From a virus, in IMG/VR virus record IMGVR_UViG_3300030104_006977, positions 11,368-33,270 of that record: a DNA stretch of 21,903 bases. One strand, given 5' to 3'. Below, one piece after another: positions 14,133 through 20,418 of this stretch. Positions within the stretch are counted from its first letter, which is position 1. Each line of letters opens with the position of its first letter. Below the pieces are notes generated by a model. The model ran no database searches. It saw only the letters and a list, made by a program, of their open reading frames with translations, and was not told the DNA's origin. The translations under genes were made by a program, and so were the position numbers.

Positions 14133-14872
14133 TACCCTCTCTCCCCTGTATCTGAAAGTGGATATCGTGAATCAACGTAGTAGGCCCACCAATCTCTCAT
14201 ACGGAGAATTAGCGGCTTTAGTTGTTCTTCTTTGAAACCATAGCTCATACCTGTATAATACACGCCTGTGAGGTAATCGTCAAGTACTTCGTGAAAAGGT
14301 TCCTTAAGTTCTTTTGATTTTAGGTATAATCCAACAGCGTGAGCTTTGGTTTCTGATTCGCTGGTGTAGTAATCGAACGCACCCTTGAGGGATTGCCAGA
14401 TTTCTCCCTCTGGCATACGCTCTTGAACCCAGTCTAGGACTTCCGTCGATTGAATGCTGTGCTCCAACTCGTGACGGATTGCTTCTTTAATTTCTGGGAT
14501 GAGGTCAGAAAGAATATTAAACTCATACTTTCTTGGAAGTTTAATCATAATGTATAAATCAGAAGTCTTTCTCTCATCATCATCGCCATTCATTGTGTAT
14601 TCGTATTTCCCAGCAACGGCTGTTGAAGGATCCCAGTCATCAGGGTTGACTGAATAAAGCGTTACATACATATCTCGAACGTTTCTCATTTTATCCAGCA
14701 GCACGGTGTCGAGTTTAAAAGCGACTTTGCCTCTGGAATTGAAAAATTCACGAAGATCTTCGTCCTTGATTGCGTCAACAACCTCTCTGGAAAGAAGGCG
14801 AGCCTTCGTATCCATCTTTCTACCATTGCTCTCGCTTAGGTGTTTTCTCCAATTTTCAATTATGAGTTTCAT
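14132..14872 (-). CDS. HExxH metallopeptidase-like protein with W8 leader
   Basis: 246 aa. Leader residues 1-14 (LIIENWRKHLSE, Trp8, Glu14, then Ser-Asn). The zinc motif is AIRHELEHSIQ with H134-E135-x-x-H138, followed about 35 residues later by SESETKAHAVGLYLKSK, where a Glu (172 or 174) is well placed as third ligand, as in phage peptidases with an ExxAxxxGLY helix. The middle part (60-115) is beta-rich. It is not related by obvious sequence to the other HExxH protein at 8543. Start overlaps the upstream gene by 4 nt (ATGA). The target is unknown; if it is carried in the head it could process host proteins or head-internal proteins. Confidence 0.82.
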   Translation of the reverse strand: MKLIIENWRKHLSESNGRKMDTKARLLSREVVDAIKDEDLREFFNSRGKVAFKLDTVLLDKMRNVRDMYVTLYSVNPDDWDPSTAVAGKYEYTMNGDDDERKTSDLYIMIKLPRKYEFNILSDLIPEIKEAIRHELEHSIQSTEVLDWVQERMPEGEIWQSLKGAFDYYTSESETKAHAVGLYLKSKELKEPFHEVLDDYLTGVYYTGMSYGFKEEQLKPLILRMRDWWAYYVDSRYPLSDTGERG

Positions 14873-15240
14873 ATTAATTCTCGTGCCTTTTCTTCTGCAT
14901 ACTCAAACTCCTCATCGCTGTATGTGCCAAATATCTTTTCTACTTCTTCTGGAGATGTTTCACGATAGGTGTTTCTTTCACCACTTATATTGTCAAGCAC
15001 GTTTTCCAATGGTATCCTGCCACGGCAGTCAATCGCTTCTTTTGTTTGAGAATCATAAGCAAAAACATGATGCATGTCTCCTCGTTCATCAACGATGCCA
15101 TACATGGGAAAATCAGAAATTCCACTAATGGCTTGTGCCAGCAACGAGCAGTCTCGCCTCATAAAATTAATATATTCGGAGGGATGGTGCTCCTCTTCCT
15201 CTTTCAAATACCCTCGCCAATTTTCAAGTAGTTGTTTCAT
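14869..15240 (-). CDS. Uncharacterised protein with W8 leader and His/Asp core
   Basis: 123 aa. Leader residues 1-14 (QLLENWRGYLKE, Trp8, Glu14, then three more Glu). The body reads DCSLLAQAISGI, MYGIVDERGDMHHVFAYD and EAIDCRGRIPL, a spacing of Cys/Leu-rich helix, a 'hHvF' strand and an 'iDcrG' turn that resembles several small bacterial and phage proteins with a papain- or transglutaminase-like layout (Cys in the first helix, His in the strand, Asp after it). That assignment is weak. The C-terminal part is an acidic helix (SPEEVEKIFG, DEEFEYAEEKARELI). Overlaps both neighbours by 4 nt. Confidence 0.75.
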   Translation of the reverse strand: MKQLLENWRGYLKEEEEHHPSEYINFMRRDCSLLAQAISGISDFPMYGIVDERGDMHHVFAYDSQTKEAIDCRGRIPLENVLDNISGERNTYRETSPEEVEKIFGTYSDEEFEYAEEKARELI

Positions 15241-15644
15241 TTTGTAATGCTGCTCCCTATTCTACGAAATCTTTTATCCAAGTCTCTCAGGGCACAATCC
15301 TGAATTCCAAGAGCACAAGAAATCTCTTTTGTATTGAACCCGACGATGATTGTCTCTCCGATCACGACGATGGGGACAACGTTGAGCTTCTCTACATCAA
15401 AGTTTACAGTCTTGGCGAAAGCAAATAAACTCTCTCGCTCTTCTTTAATCTCGACGTTCTTCTCGGTGTATTTCACCCCGTTTCTCTCAAGGTATTGTTT
15501 TGCATAAACGCAATAGCGACACCAAGTCGTAGTATACACCGTCACAGCCATCTGTTGTTTGGCTTCAGGGGGTTCTTCTACCTTGTTTGGTTTACATCCG
15601 AGAACACATAAGATAAAAATAATAAAATAAATAAGTTTCTTCAT
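15237..15644 (-). CDS. Glutaredoxin-like lipoprotein
   Basis: 135 aa. Residues 1-17 are a lipoprotein signal peptide (MKK, hydrophobic core, VLGC with Cys17), followed by a Pro/Glu-rich spacer and a glutaredoxin/NrdH-type fold: VTVYTTTWCRYC with the redox pair C42/C45, YLERNGVKYTEKNVE, and the cis-proline loop NVVPIVVIG (Pro91) followed by VGF. Two further cysteines (about 110 and 117) lie in the last part. So this is a thiol-disulphide protein anchored outside the cytoplasm, most likely in the periplasm, rather than a cytoplasmic electron donor for ribonucleotide reductase as phage glutaredoxins usually are. Overlaps the Nudix gene by one base and the following gene by 4 nt. Confidence 0.85.
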   Translation of the reverse strand: MKKLIYFIIFILCVLGCKPNKVEEPPEAKQQMAVTVYTTTWCRYCVYAKQYLERNGVKYTEKNVEIKEERESLFAFAKTVNFDVEKLNVVPIVVIGETIIVGFNTKEISCALGIQDCALRDLDKRFRRIGSSITK

Positions 15645-16069
15645 TAGCGTAGTGCCTTTTCAATTGCTGTTTTGGTTTCGTCTCTCATCTTATAATTAGG
15701 AAGGTCTTCCTCCGAAATCATTTTATAATCAACATGTTCGCTACTCAGGACGAGAGGTTGGTCAGTTGGATACTCTCCTCTATAGTAAGATCTGGTTTCA
15801 ACTGAAAAGAACAAAGGAGAGAAGGTGTCTATTTCAAAACCAGTCTCTTCCCTTACTTCTCTTTTCAAACCTCTCTCTGGTGTGGAAACCTCTTTGTCTT
15901 TAAGGTGCCCACCAGGCAGGTCCCATTGAAGGTTGTCGCTTCTTTGCAACAACAGGAACTTTCCTTCTTCATCAACAAGAACTGCCTTAACAACATCTTT
16001 GATATCGTTCTCATTGTTCTCGTTTAAAAAGTCGCTCCATTTAATCATTGCTTCTAACATATCTTTCAT
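15644..16069 (-). CDS. Nudix hydrolase with leader
   Basis: 141 aa from 16069 (GGAG 10 nt upstream). If read from the second Met (16060) the leader MLEAMIKWSDFLNE has Trp8 and Glu14 exactly like four other proteins here, so the shorter start may be the real one. The Nudix box runs LPGGHLKDKE (Gly54, Glu60) to KREVREETGF (Arg70, Glu71, Glu74, Glu75); between Glu60 and Arg70 there are nine residues instead of the usual seven, a small loop insertion. LLLQRSDNLQWDLPGG is typical of MutT/NUDT-type hydrolases of nucleoside diphosphate-X compounds. The substrate is not predictable. Overlaps the thioesterase gene by 4 nt. Confidence 0.87.
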   Translation of the reverse strand: MKDMLEAMIKWSDFLNENNENDIKDVVKAVLVDEEGKFLLLQRSDNLQWDLPGGHLKDKEVSTPERGLKREVREETGFEIDTFSPLFFSVETRSYYRGEYPTDQPLVLSSEHVDYKMISEEDLPNYKMRDETKTAIEKALR

Positions 16070-16461
16070 CTAGTGATGTCTCCGTATTTCTCTTTCACAT
16101 AAGTAGAGATTGGAACAGGTTCTCCATCACCATCGACACGAACAAATTTCATATTTGTCAAACAAACAACCTTTTCAGACCCATTATAGGAACTGTAACG
16201 CCGTGCTTCCACCTTAATGGTACACGATGAGTTTCCCACTGTGAGCACTTTGCCATAGATTTTGATTATCTGACCCGGTCGAACAGGTTTCAAAAACTCA
16301 ACCTTGTCCATAGAAACAGTTACCATTCGTGGGGTTTCGCAAGCTTGGCAGGCAAACGCCACTGCGGACTCATCAAGCCAAGCGAGCATAAACCCGCCGA
16401 ATAGATTTCCATGATAGCCAACATCGTTGACTTTGCACATGTGCGTTGAAATTAATTCCAT
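16066..16461 (-). CDS. Hot-dog-fold acyl-CoA thioesterase (YciA-like)
   Basis: 131 aa, standard single hot-dog length. The family signature is NLFGGFMLAWLDESAVAFAC, in which the Asp of WLDES is the catalytic position of YciA/BACH-type thioesterases, followed by VTVSMDKVEFLKPVRPG (the central strand and turn) and VTVGNSSCTIKVEA. YciA hydrolyses acyl-CoA to free CoA. It is unusual in a phage and sits between the endolysin and Nudix genes with 1- and 4-nt overlaps, so it is part of the same transcript. A role in altering membrane lipids or CoA pools late in infection is inference. Confidence 0.85.
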   Translation of the reverse strand: MELISTHMCKVNDVGYHGNLFGGFMLAWLDESAVAFACQACETPRMVTVSMDKVEFLKPVRPGQIIKIYGKVLTVGNSSCTIKVEARRYSSYNGSEKVVCLTNMKFVRVDGDGEPVPISTYVKEKYGDITR

Positions 16462-17105
16462 TATGGGAGCCTTGCGAATCCAATCAGTCTTGTATCCTTA
16501 AGAACATCATGCATGAACCTTCTGACCTTTGCTGGATAGCGACCTACGTTTCCTTCAACAGTGTGAAGGATGCCGTCTTCGTATTTCTCAACGAAGCCGA
16601 TGTGTCCCATCCAAGAACCAGGGTTTCCACGGTCCCAACAGACCACGTCGCCTGGTTGTGGGTTGGAAACCTCAGAGCCAGCCATTTTGATGTTTCTGAA
16701 GAGACGCTTTGCTCCTCCGCTGCGCTGGATAGGCATGTCTACCCCAAGACGATCTGAGGCTTGCTCAATACACCAACCAACAAAGTCGGCACACCACGCA
16801 CCATCATCATCGTTGTCGCCATCCCAGACTTCACCTTTCAACATTTCAACGAAAGGTCCGCTGTTGTTTCCGCCTTCCTCTCCGTTTCCAATGTTTTCAA
16901 TGGCTACGTCGAGGGCCTCTTTGGCAACATCTGAAGTAGGTGGTCCCATCGCTGCCTCTAAGGTTTCTCGTGTTGCAGGTCCACATTTACCGTCCACACT
17001 TAAACCAGAATGGTTGTCTTGCCAAAAGGCAGTGAGTGCTGTAATATGTGCTGGAGTTAAGTCTCCATTATCTAATTGTTGTTTATTATAATCATTTGCG
17101 TTCAT
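16461..17105 (-). CDS. Endolysin: peptidoglycan-binding domain plus CHAP amidase/endopeptidase
   Basis: 214 aa, no signal peptide. Residues 10-55 match a PG_binding_1 helix bundle (LTPAHITALTAFWQDN, LSVDGKCGPATRETLEAA). The CHAP domain covers 75-214: WCADFVGWC gives the catalytic Cys105, GHIGFVE the His168, and HTVEGN (181-186) the third polar residue; PQPGDVVCWDRG is the conserved PGDvv turn. It cuts the cell wall peptide or amide bond at lysis. The acidic patch GDNDDDGAW just before Cys105 may bind calcium, as in some CHAP enzymes. Lacking an export signal, it needs a holin; candidates are the small membrane proteins at 18802-19047, 19231-19338 or 11834-12148. It shares one base with the thioesterase start (TAATG). 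Confidence 0.9.
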   Translation of the reverse strand: MNANDYNKQQLDNGDLTPAHITALTAFWQDNHSGLSVDGKCGPATRETLEAAMGPPTSDVAKEALDVAIENIGNGEEGGNNSGPFVEMLKGEVWDGDNDDDGAWCADFVGWCIEQASDRLGVDMPIQRSGGAKRLFRNIKMAGSEVSNPQPGDVVCWDRGNPGSWMGHIGFVEKYEDGILHTVEGNVGRYPAKVRRFMHDVLKDTRLIGFARLP

Positions 17106-17362
17106 TGTTTGCTCCTTGTTACTTTTGCAATTATGTTTATGTGTTCTTCCTCAGAGAGATTATCAAAAATAAATTGTGCTTGAGGTGTAAGTTCTTCATC
17201 TCCAAGAAAGCATCTCTCGGAGAACCACCGAACATTTACAAATTTCTGCATTCCGTTTGTAACATCGGTGTGCATAACCAAGCCGTATCTGATGATTCTG
17301 AAATCTCCTTCCTCAAATAATTCGCTAACCAAATCTCCTACTTCTATTCTCTGTCCTATCAT
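17102..17362 (-). CDS. Small GDLV-type (SH3-like barrel) protein
   Basis: 86 aa. The start MIGQRIEVGDLVSELFEEG, then RYGLVMHTD and VNVRWFSE, has the strand pattern vGDLV ... GlV ... vrW common to six small proteins in this window, a pattern seen in KOW/SH3-like barrels. A C-terminal helical part (ELTPQAQFIFDNLSEEE) is particular to this copy. Overlaps both neighbours by 4 nt. Function unknown. Confidence 0.7.
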   Translation of the reverse strand: MIGQRIEVGDLVSELFEEGDFRIIRYGLVMHTDVTNGMQKFVNVRWFSERCFLGDEELTPQAQFIFDNLSEEEHINIIAKVTRSKQ

Positions 17363-18303
17363 CTCACCAAAACCTCAAAGACATCTAAGTCTACTTCTTT
17401 AAAGATAATTACCTTTTCGTAAGTATTTCCGGGTCTTCGAGATTTTAGATATAATTTTACAATTTTATGACGAGTAATGTCAATCTTATAAGCAAACCAA
17501 TTCCCAGGAAGAACCCTGGATGTTAGGCCAGCCGAAAAAACGAGTCGGTGCCTTACATCGTGATAGTTTGCTTTAAATTGAATTCTCTTCTCTCCGTTTG
17601 TTTCAAACACTGTAAGTTTTATGTCTGGACCGAGAACTGAAGAAATGAGAGACATGTTATTGCTGGTTTGTGGTGATACGTTAGAATATCTAAGCCTCTC
17701 ACGATTTGGATAAGCTTCTCTAGGATTCTCTATTCCGTCATCTGGTATGTGAACCCCATTATATCTTTTTCTATTGTAAGGAACGGGGTTAGGTCCAACT
17801 CCAGCGGTATAATGATCTAAGAACCTTCTGGAGAGGTTTACAGTGAGTTTTACTTGCCTCTTATGTTTGGCAGTACATTTTCCTCCAACACTATAGAAGT
17901 CGCATAATGCCTTATGATAATAATCATCCCTTTTACTATAGATGTGCTCTTCGAGATAAGTGTCTATCAGATCTCGGAAGTATCTTGGCGCAATGCGGAA
18001 TGGATGGCAACCACTCCTTATCCACTTTCCTGGCTTCTCACAACTGTATTCTTTGAGAATCTTTCTATAAAGTTTTGATTTCTTCGCTTTCTTGGATGAA
18101 AACTTGGTTGTCTTGTAAACGAGTGCTGAGAGAATGTATGGGTCAACACCCAATTCGAACGCTCTCTCCACAGTATAAATACACGCAGAGTAAGAAGAAT
18201 TATAATCTTCATAAATGGGCATGTTTGCACAACGACCTGAAGGATCGGGACAAACAGATTCGGGCGCTAACAGAGAGGAACAAAAAAGTAAAATTTCAAA
18301 CAT
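17359..18303 (-). CDS. Secreted lysozyme-like protein with degenerate active site
   Basis: 314 aa. The start MFEILLFCSSLLAPESVC looks like a short export signal. Residues about 36-75 (YTVERAFELGVDPYILSALVYKTTKFSSKK) follow the first helices of soluble lytic transglycosylases (xxxGvDPyLlxAlixxESxF), but the catalytic Glu-Ser is replaced by Thr-Thr. Further on, GCHPFRIAPRY, CDFYSVGGKC and the helix RQVKLTVNLSRRFL keep the layout of such a domain, with several cysteines. The C-terminal 90 residues are a beta-rich domain (IKLTVFETNGEKRIQF, WFAYKIDITRHKIVKLYL). I infer a wall-binding or structural role without transglycosylase chemistry. Overlaps the following gene by 4 nt; a candidate promoter lies 21 nt upstream. 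Confidence 0.75.
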   Translation of the reverse strand: MFEILLFCSSLLAPESVCPDPSGRCANMPIYEDYNSSYSACIYTVERAFELGVDPYILSALVYKTTKFSSKKAKKSKLYRKILKEYSCEKPGKWIRSGCHPFRIAPRYFRDLIDTYLEEHIYSKRDDYYHKALCDFYSVGGKCTAKHKRQVKLTVNLSRRFLDHYTAGVGPNPVPYNRKRYNGVHIPDDGIENPREAYPNRERLRYSNVSPQTSNNMSLISSVLGPDIKLTVFETNGEKRIQFKANYHDVRHRLVFSAGLTSRVLPGNWFAYKIDITRHKIVKLYLKSRRPGNTYEKVIIFKEVDLDVFEVLVR

Positions 18304-18324
18304 CTTATGCCTTTTTCAGTGCTT

Positions 18325-18333
18325 ATAATTAGT
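18325..18333 (-). promoter_or_regulatory. Candidate late-promoter element ACTAATTAT
   Basis: Minus-strand ACTAATTATAAGCAC, 21 nt upstream of the start at 18303; nearly identical to ACTACTTATAAGCAC at the right end of the window. AAGG precedes the ATG. Confidence 0.4.
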
Positions 18334-18592
18334 TTTCATTATAATCAATTTTCCTTTTCTTTTTAATAGAAACCGGATAATATTTGATTATTTCTTTTTC
18401 TATGTCTTCTCTCAGCCTATCTTCTACCCACGGCAGGATATCTTTATACCCATCATACCATAGAACATACCAGGCAGTTGTCCCGCCGCCTGTGGTCCAT
18501 TTTGCTGATGACCACGTTACGACAGTTTTCTCTATAAGAACACCTGTGGTTCCATCTCGTTCTACAATTAAATCACCAATATTAAATTCCAT
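18329..18592 (-). CDS. Small GDLI-type (SH3-like) protein
   Basis: 87 aa. MEFNIGDLIVERDGTTGVLIEK, a middle part with WTTGGGTTAWYVLWYDG, and the segment ILPWVEDRLREDIEKEI, then a basic tail SIKKKRKIDY. It follows the vGDLV ... GvL ... vlW pattern of the local family. Overlaps the upstream paralogue by 11 nt. No strong ribosome site. Function unknown. Confidence 0.7.
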   Translation of the reverse strand: MEFNIGDLIVERDGTTGVLIEKTVVTWSSAKWTTGGGTTAWYVLWYDGYKDILPWVEDRLREDIEKEIIKYYPVSIKKKRKIDYNEN

Positions 18593-18821
18593 CTTGATTT
18601 GCCTTCGAGATTACCTCCAGAGATTCAATCCCAATCCATTCTATTTCCGAGAAAAGAAAAAATTGATTTACAACCCACTTTACTTTGGCCTGGATAAAGA
18701 CGTAATCTTCCACATAGTCATCTCCATAAATCGAAGTGTGGTTCAGGTCTAAGACTAAGCCAACGAGGGCACCTCCGCAACTTTGAACCAAATCTCCAAT
18801 TTCAACTCTTTCTTTTTTCAT
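18582..18821 (-). CDS. Small GDLV-type (SH3-like) protein
   Basis: 79 aa from the ATG at 18821, preferred because it puts VEIGDLV near the N-terminus as in its paralogues and shortens the overlap with the upstream gene to 20 nt; an in-frame ATG at 18845 would add eight residues. Sequence: ERVEIGDLVQSCGGALVGLVLD, AKVKWVVNQFFLF and WIGIESLEVI, the local vGDLV ... GLV ... vkW ... L pattern. Function unknown. Confidence 0.65.
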   Translation of the reverse strand: MKKERVEIGDLVQSCGGALVGLVLDLNHTSIYGDDYVEDYVFIQAKVKWVVNQFFLFSEIEWIGIESLEVISKANQDGI

Positions 18822-19047
18822 CTCTGTAGGATTTCCATTTTCCATACCAAGCTGGGATGGTCCAAGTAAATAGATGGGCCAACGTAACAGAGAAGACCCA
18901 AGCTCCAGTTATGAATTGAGTGAGATTGTTTTTAATTGGAAGAGGGAGCTTCACCTGGAGGAATATTTCTATGCACATTGTGAGGGCGACGAGGAAAAGG
19001 TAAATCAAAACGGCCCCACCGATTCCAACTTGCAAGAAATACTTCAT
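18802..19047 (-). CDS. Small membrane protein, holin candidate
   Basis: 81 aa with two probable membrane helices (about 7-31 and 43-63) and a basic tail KWKSYRDEKRKS. Its size, two helices and charged C-terminus fit a holin, and the endolysin lies 1.7 kb downstream on the same strand, but nothing in the sequence is specific. It starts one base after the preceding gene's stop. Confidence 0.65.
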   Translation of the reverse strand: MKYFLQVGIGGAVLIYLFLVALTMCIEIFLQVKLPLPIKNNLTQFITGAWVFSVTLAHLFTWTIPAWYGKWKSYRDEKRKS

Positions 19048-19048
19048 C

Positions 19049-19234
19049 TCAAATACTCTTCAGGATTTTGGCCAACATTTGACTACGCTCTTCAGCTTCT
19101 TCTGTTTTGGCCGTTGAAAAAATAATTTTCCCATTACACTCGATTTGTAATCCGCCATCAACTTCACGAATTTTATAGATATCGTCTTGTATTGCGACTT
19201 TGATGGATTCTACGTTTTTATATTCAATTTTCAT
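19049..19234 (-). CDS. Small uncharacterised protein
   Basis: 61 aa with AAAGG 6 nt before the ATG and a 4-nt overlap (ATGA) with the upstream 35-codon gene. Alternating strands in the first half (YKNVESIKVAIQDDIYKI, LQIECNGKIIFST) and a helix in the last third (TEEAEERSQMLAKILKSI). No family recognised. Confidence 0.65.
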   Translation of the reverse strand: MKIEYKNVESIKVAIQDDIYKIREVDGGLQIECNGKIIFSTAKTEEAEERSQMLAKILKSI

Positions 19235-19338
19235 TTGGTACCTTTTGCGGGAAAAATAATTGGGAGGAACAAAGCAAGAGAGCCGCCAAAAGCGATCAAT
19301 TGCAAAAATAAAATAAATTTGAAAAAAGCAGTCAGCAT
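19231..19338 (-). CDS. Very small single-helix membrane protein
   Basis: 35 aa. One membrane helix (about residues 5-29, FFKFILFLQLIAFGGSLALF) with a Lys at the end. AGAGGTG lies 5 nt before the ATG, its start overlaps the 57-codon gene by 7 nt and its stop overlaps the next start by 4 nt, which supports it as a real gene despite its size. It could be a holin or spanin-like accessory; unknown. Confidence 0.55.
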   Translation of the reverse strand: MLTAFFKFILFLQLIAFGGSLALFLPIIFPAKGTK

Positions 19339-19505
19339 ATATACACCTCTTTTGATTTGTGTTTTACGGCTTGGTATTGCTGCCACAGCGCACGGGCGCA
19401 CATCTTAGCCTCGAAGGGCGTGATGGGTGATTCAATTGGCAGTGCCTTCATAATCTCAGCGGCGAGGACAATTTCACGAAATCTATTTGTGTGAGTATCG
19501 AACAT
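19332..19505 (-). CDS. Small uncharacterised protein
   Basis: 57 aa: MFDTHTNRFREIVLAAEIMK, LPIESPITPFEAKMCARALW, QQYQAVKHKSKEV. Amphipathic helices, no known motif. Lies between a GDLV protein (32 nt away) and the 35-codon membrane gene, overlapping the latter by 7 nt. No clear ribosome site, so the start is less certain. Confidence 0.55.
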   Translation of the reverse strand: MFDTHTNRFREIVLAAEIMKALPIESPITPFEAKMCARALWQQYQAVKHKSKEVYIC

Positions 19506-19537
19506 TTTATGACCAAACGAAATTTTTTATCCAGAAT

Positions 19538-19768
19538 CTACAAAGGAGAGCGTGAAAAAAATTTTAGCACAGTTCTCCTTTCCCAAGAAGAGCCGTTACG
19601 ATAATTAGGGTCTAACCATTGGATTTTGTAAACCCATTGTTTTTTATCCATGTCAACTCCGTGAGTGGTTTTTGCGATCACTTCCCCTAACACCTCGTCG
19701 TGAGGGTAGCGGAGCATAACCACATCACCAATTAAGAAATCTTTTTTAACCATTTCATTGGATACCAT
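19538..19768 (-). CDS. Small GDVV-type (SH3-like) protein
   Basis: 76 aa. KDFLIGDVVMLRYPHDEVLGEV, WVYKIQWLD, SSWERRTVLKFF: the local family pattern with a W in the third strand and a final LK. GGGGAG lies 11 nt before the ATG at 19768; a second ATG at 19753 is possible. It overlaps the upstream paralogue by 37 nt. Function unknown. Confidence 0.68.
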   Translation of the reverse strand: MVSNEMVKKDFLIGDVVMLRYPHDEVLGEVIAKTTHGVDMDKKQWVYKIQWLDPNYRNGSSWERRTVLKFFSRSPL

Positions 19769-19911
19769 TTTATTAGAGGCTCCCCTTTGTAACCAGGTTT
19801 AATCATCCAGTGTACTTTACACATGTTGTTATGAGCTAAGTCCGTAATGATACCAAGACTATCCTCATTCAGGTTTCCGTACATTCTAATCAGATCACCA
19901 ACCTTAAACAT
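19732..19911 (-). CDS. Small GDLI-type (SH3-like) protein
   Basis: 59 aa with AAAGGA upstream. MFKVGDLIRMYGNLNEDSLG, IITDLAHNNMCKVHWM, YPMKWLKKI. The clearest minimal version of the local family: vGDLI ... GiI ... kVhW ... WLkkI. It starts 3 nt after the coiled-coil gene's stop and overlaps the next GDVV gene. Confidence 0.68.
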   Translation of the reverse strand: MFKVGDLIRMYGNLNEDSLGIITDLAHNNMCKVHWMIKPGYKGEPLIKWYPMKWLKKIS

Positions 19912-19914
19912 AAC

Positions 19915-20079
19915 TTATTTTTTATCCTTTTTTAAGATTAAAACTTCTCTTTTTAATTTTTCAATGATTTTCTCTAAATTCGCAATCCTTTCATTGAGTT
20001 GGTTGATATAATCCATCATCATGTGGTTGCGAGATTCCGCCAAAATCAGCTTTGTAAACGATTTGGTGTCTTTGTCCAT
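19915..20079 (-). CDS. Small coiled-coil protein
   Basis: 54 aa. N-terminal part SFTKLILAESRNHMMMDY, then a heptad coiled coil INQLNERIANLEKIIEKLKR and a Lys-rich end. LILAE-Ser at 11-16 resembles the hydrophobic-x-Glu ends of the leaders elsewhere in this window, but Trp8 is missing. It is the first gene of the long minus-strand array; the start is 36 nt from the divergent gene at 20116, so a bidirectional promoter may lie between. The ribosome site is weak. Confidence 0.6.
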   Translation of the reverse strand: MDKDTKSFTKLILAESRNHMMMDYINQLNERIANLEKIIEKLKREVLILKKDKK

Positions 20080-20115
20080 TTTGTTCTTTCATCCCTTATC
20101 ATTGTAATTACTAGC

Positions 20116-20418
20116 ATGGATACGCAAACAATAATTATAGCACTACTTGGCTTTTCCTACACCGTAATGATGGCAGTGTGGGCTTGGCACGCTCATGTGA
20201 GCGAGAAACACTTACGTGAGCAATTAGAGCGGGTTAATCTATTCTTTGACGAACAGATAGTAACTAATGACCGTTACCTTGACCGCCTAGCCCTTATCGA
20301 AAACAAAGTGAGCACAATCACCAAAGAGTTGGTCGCTCATGATATCGCAGAGGTTGCAAAAAAACTAAAGCCACCCATTGAGGATGACGAAACAACCACC
20401 AAGATTGTTTGGTACTAA
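20116..20418 (+). CDS. Membrane-anchored coiled-coil protein
   Basis: 100 aa from the ATG at 20116; the frame is open further upstream, but that would run across the divergent gene. Residues 4-23 are a membrane helix (TIIIALLGFSYTVMMAVWAW), followed by a long polar helix (EKHLREQLERVNLFFDEQI, LDRLALIENKVSTITKEL) and a short tail ending IVWY. It is the only plus-strand gene in the right part of the window. Its stop overlaps that of the convergent GDLV gene. No family recognised; a type-II-like anchor with cytoplasmic or periplasmic coiled coil. Confidence 0.7.
   Translation: MDTQTIIIALLGFSYTVMMAVWAWHAHVSEKHLREQLERVNLFFDEQIVTNDRYLDRLALIENKVSTITKELVAHDIAEVAKKLKPPIEDDETTTKIVWY

Noticed and set aside
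19999-20115. N-terminal extension of the plus-strand membrane protein to 139 aa
   Set aside because: It runs antisense through the 54-codon gene, and the membrane helix directly follows the ATG at 20116.
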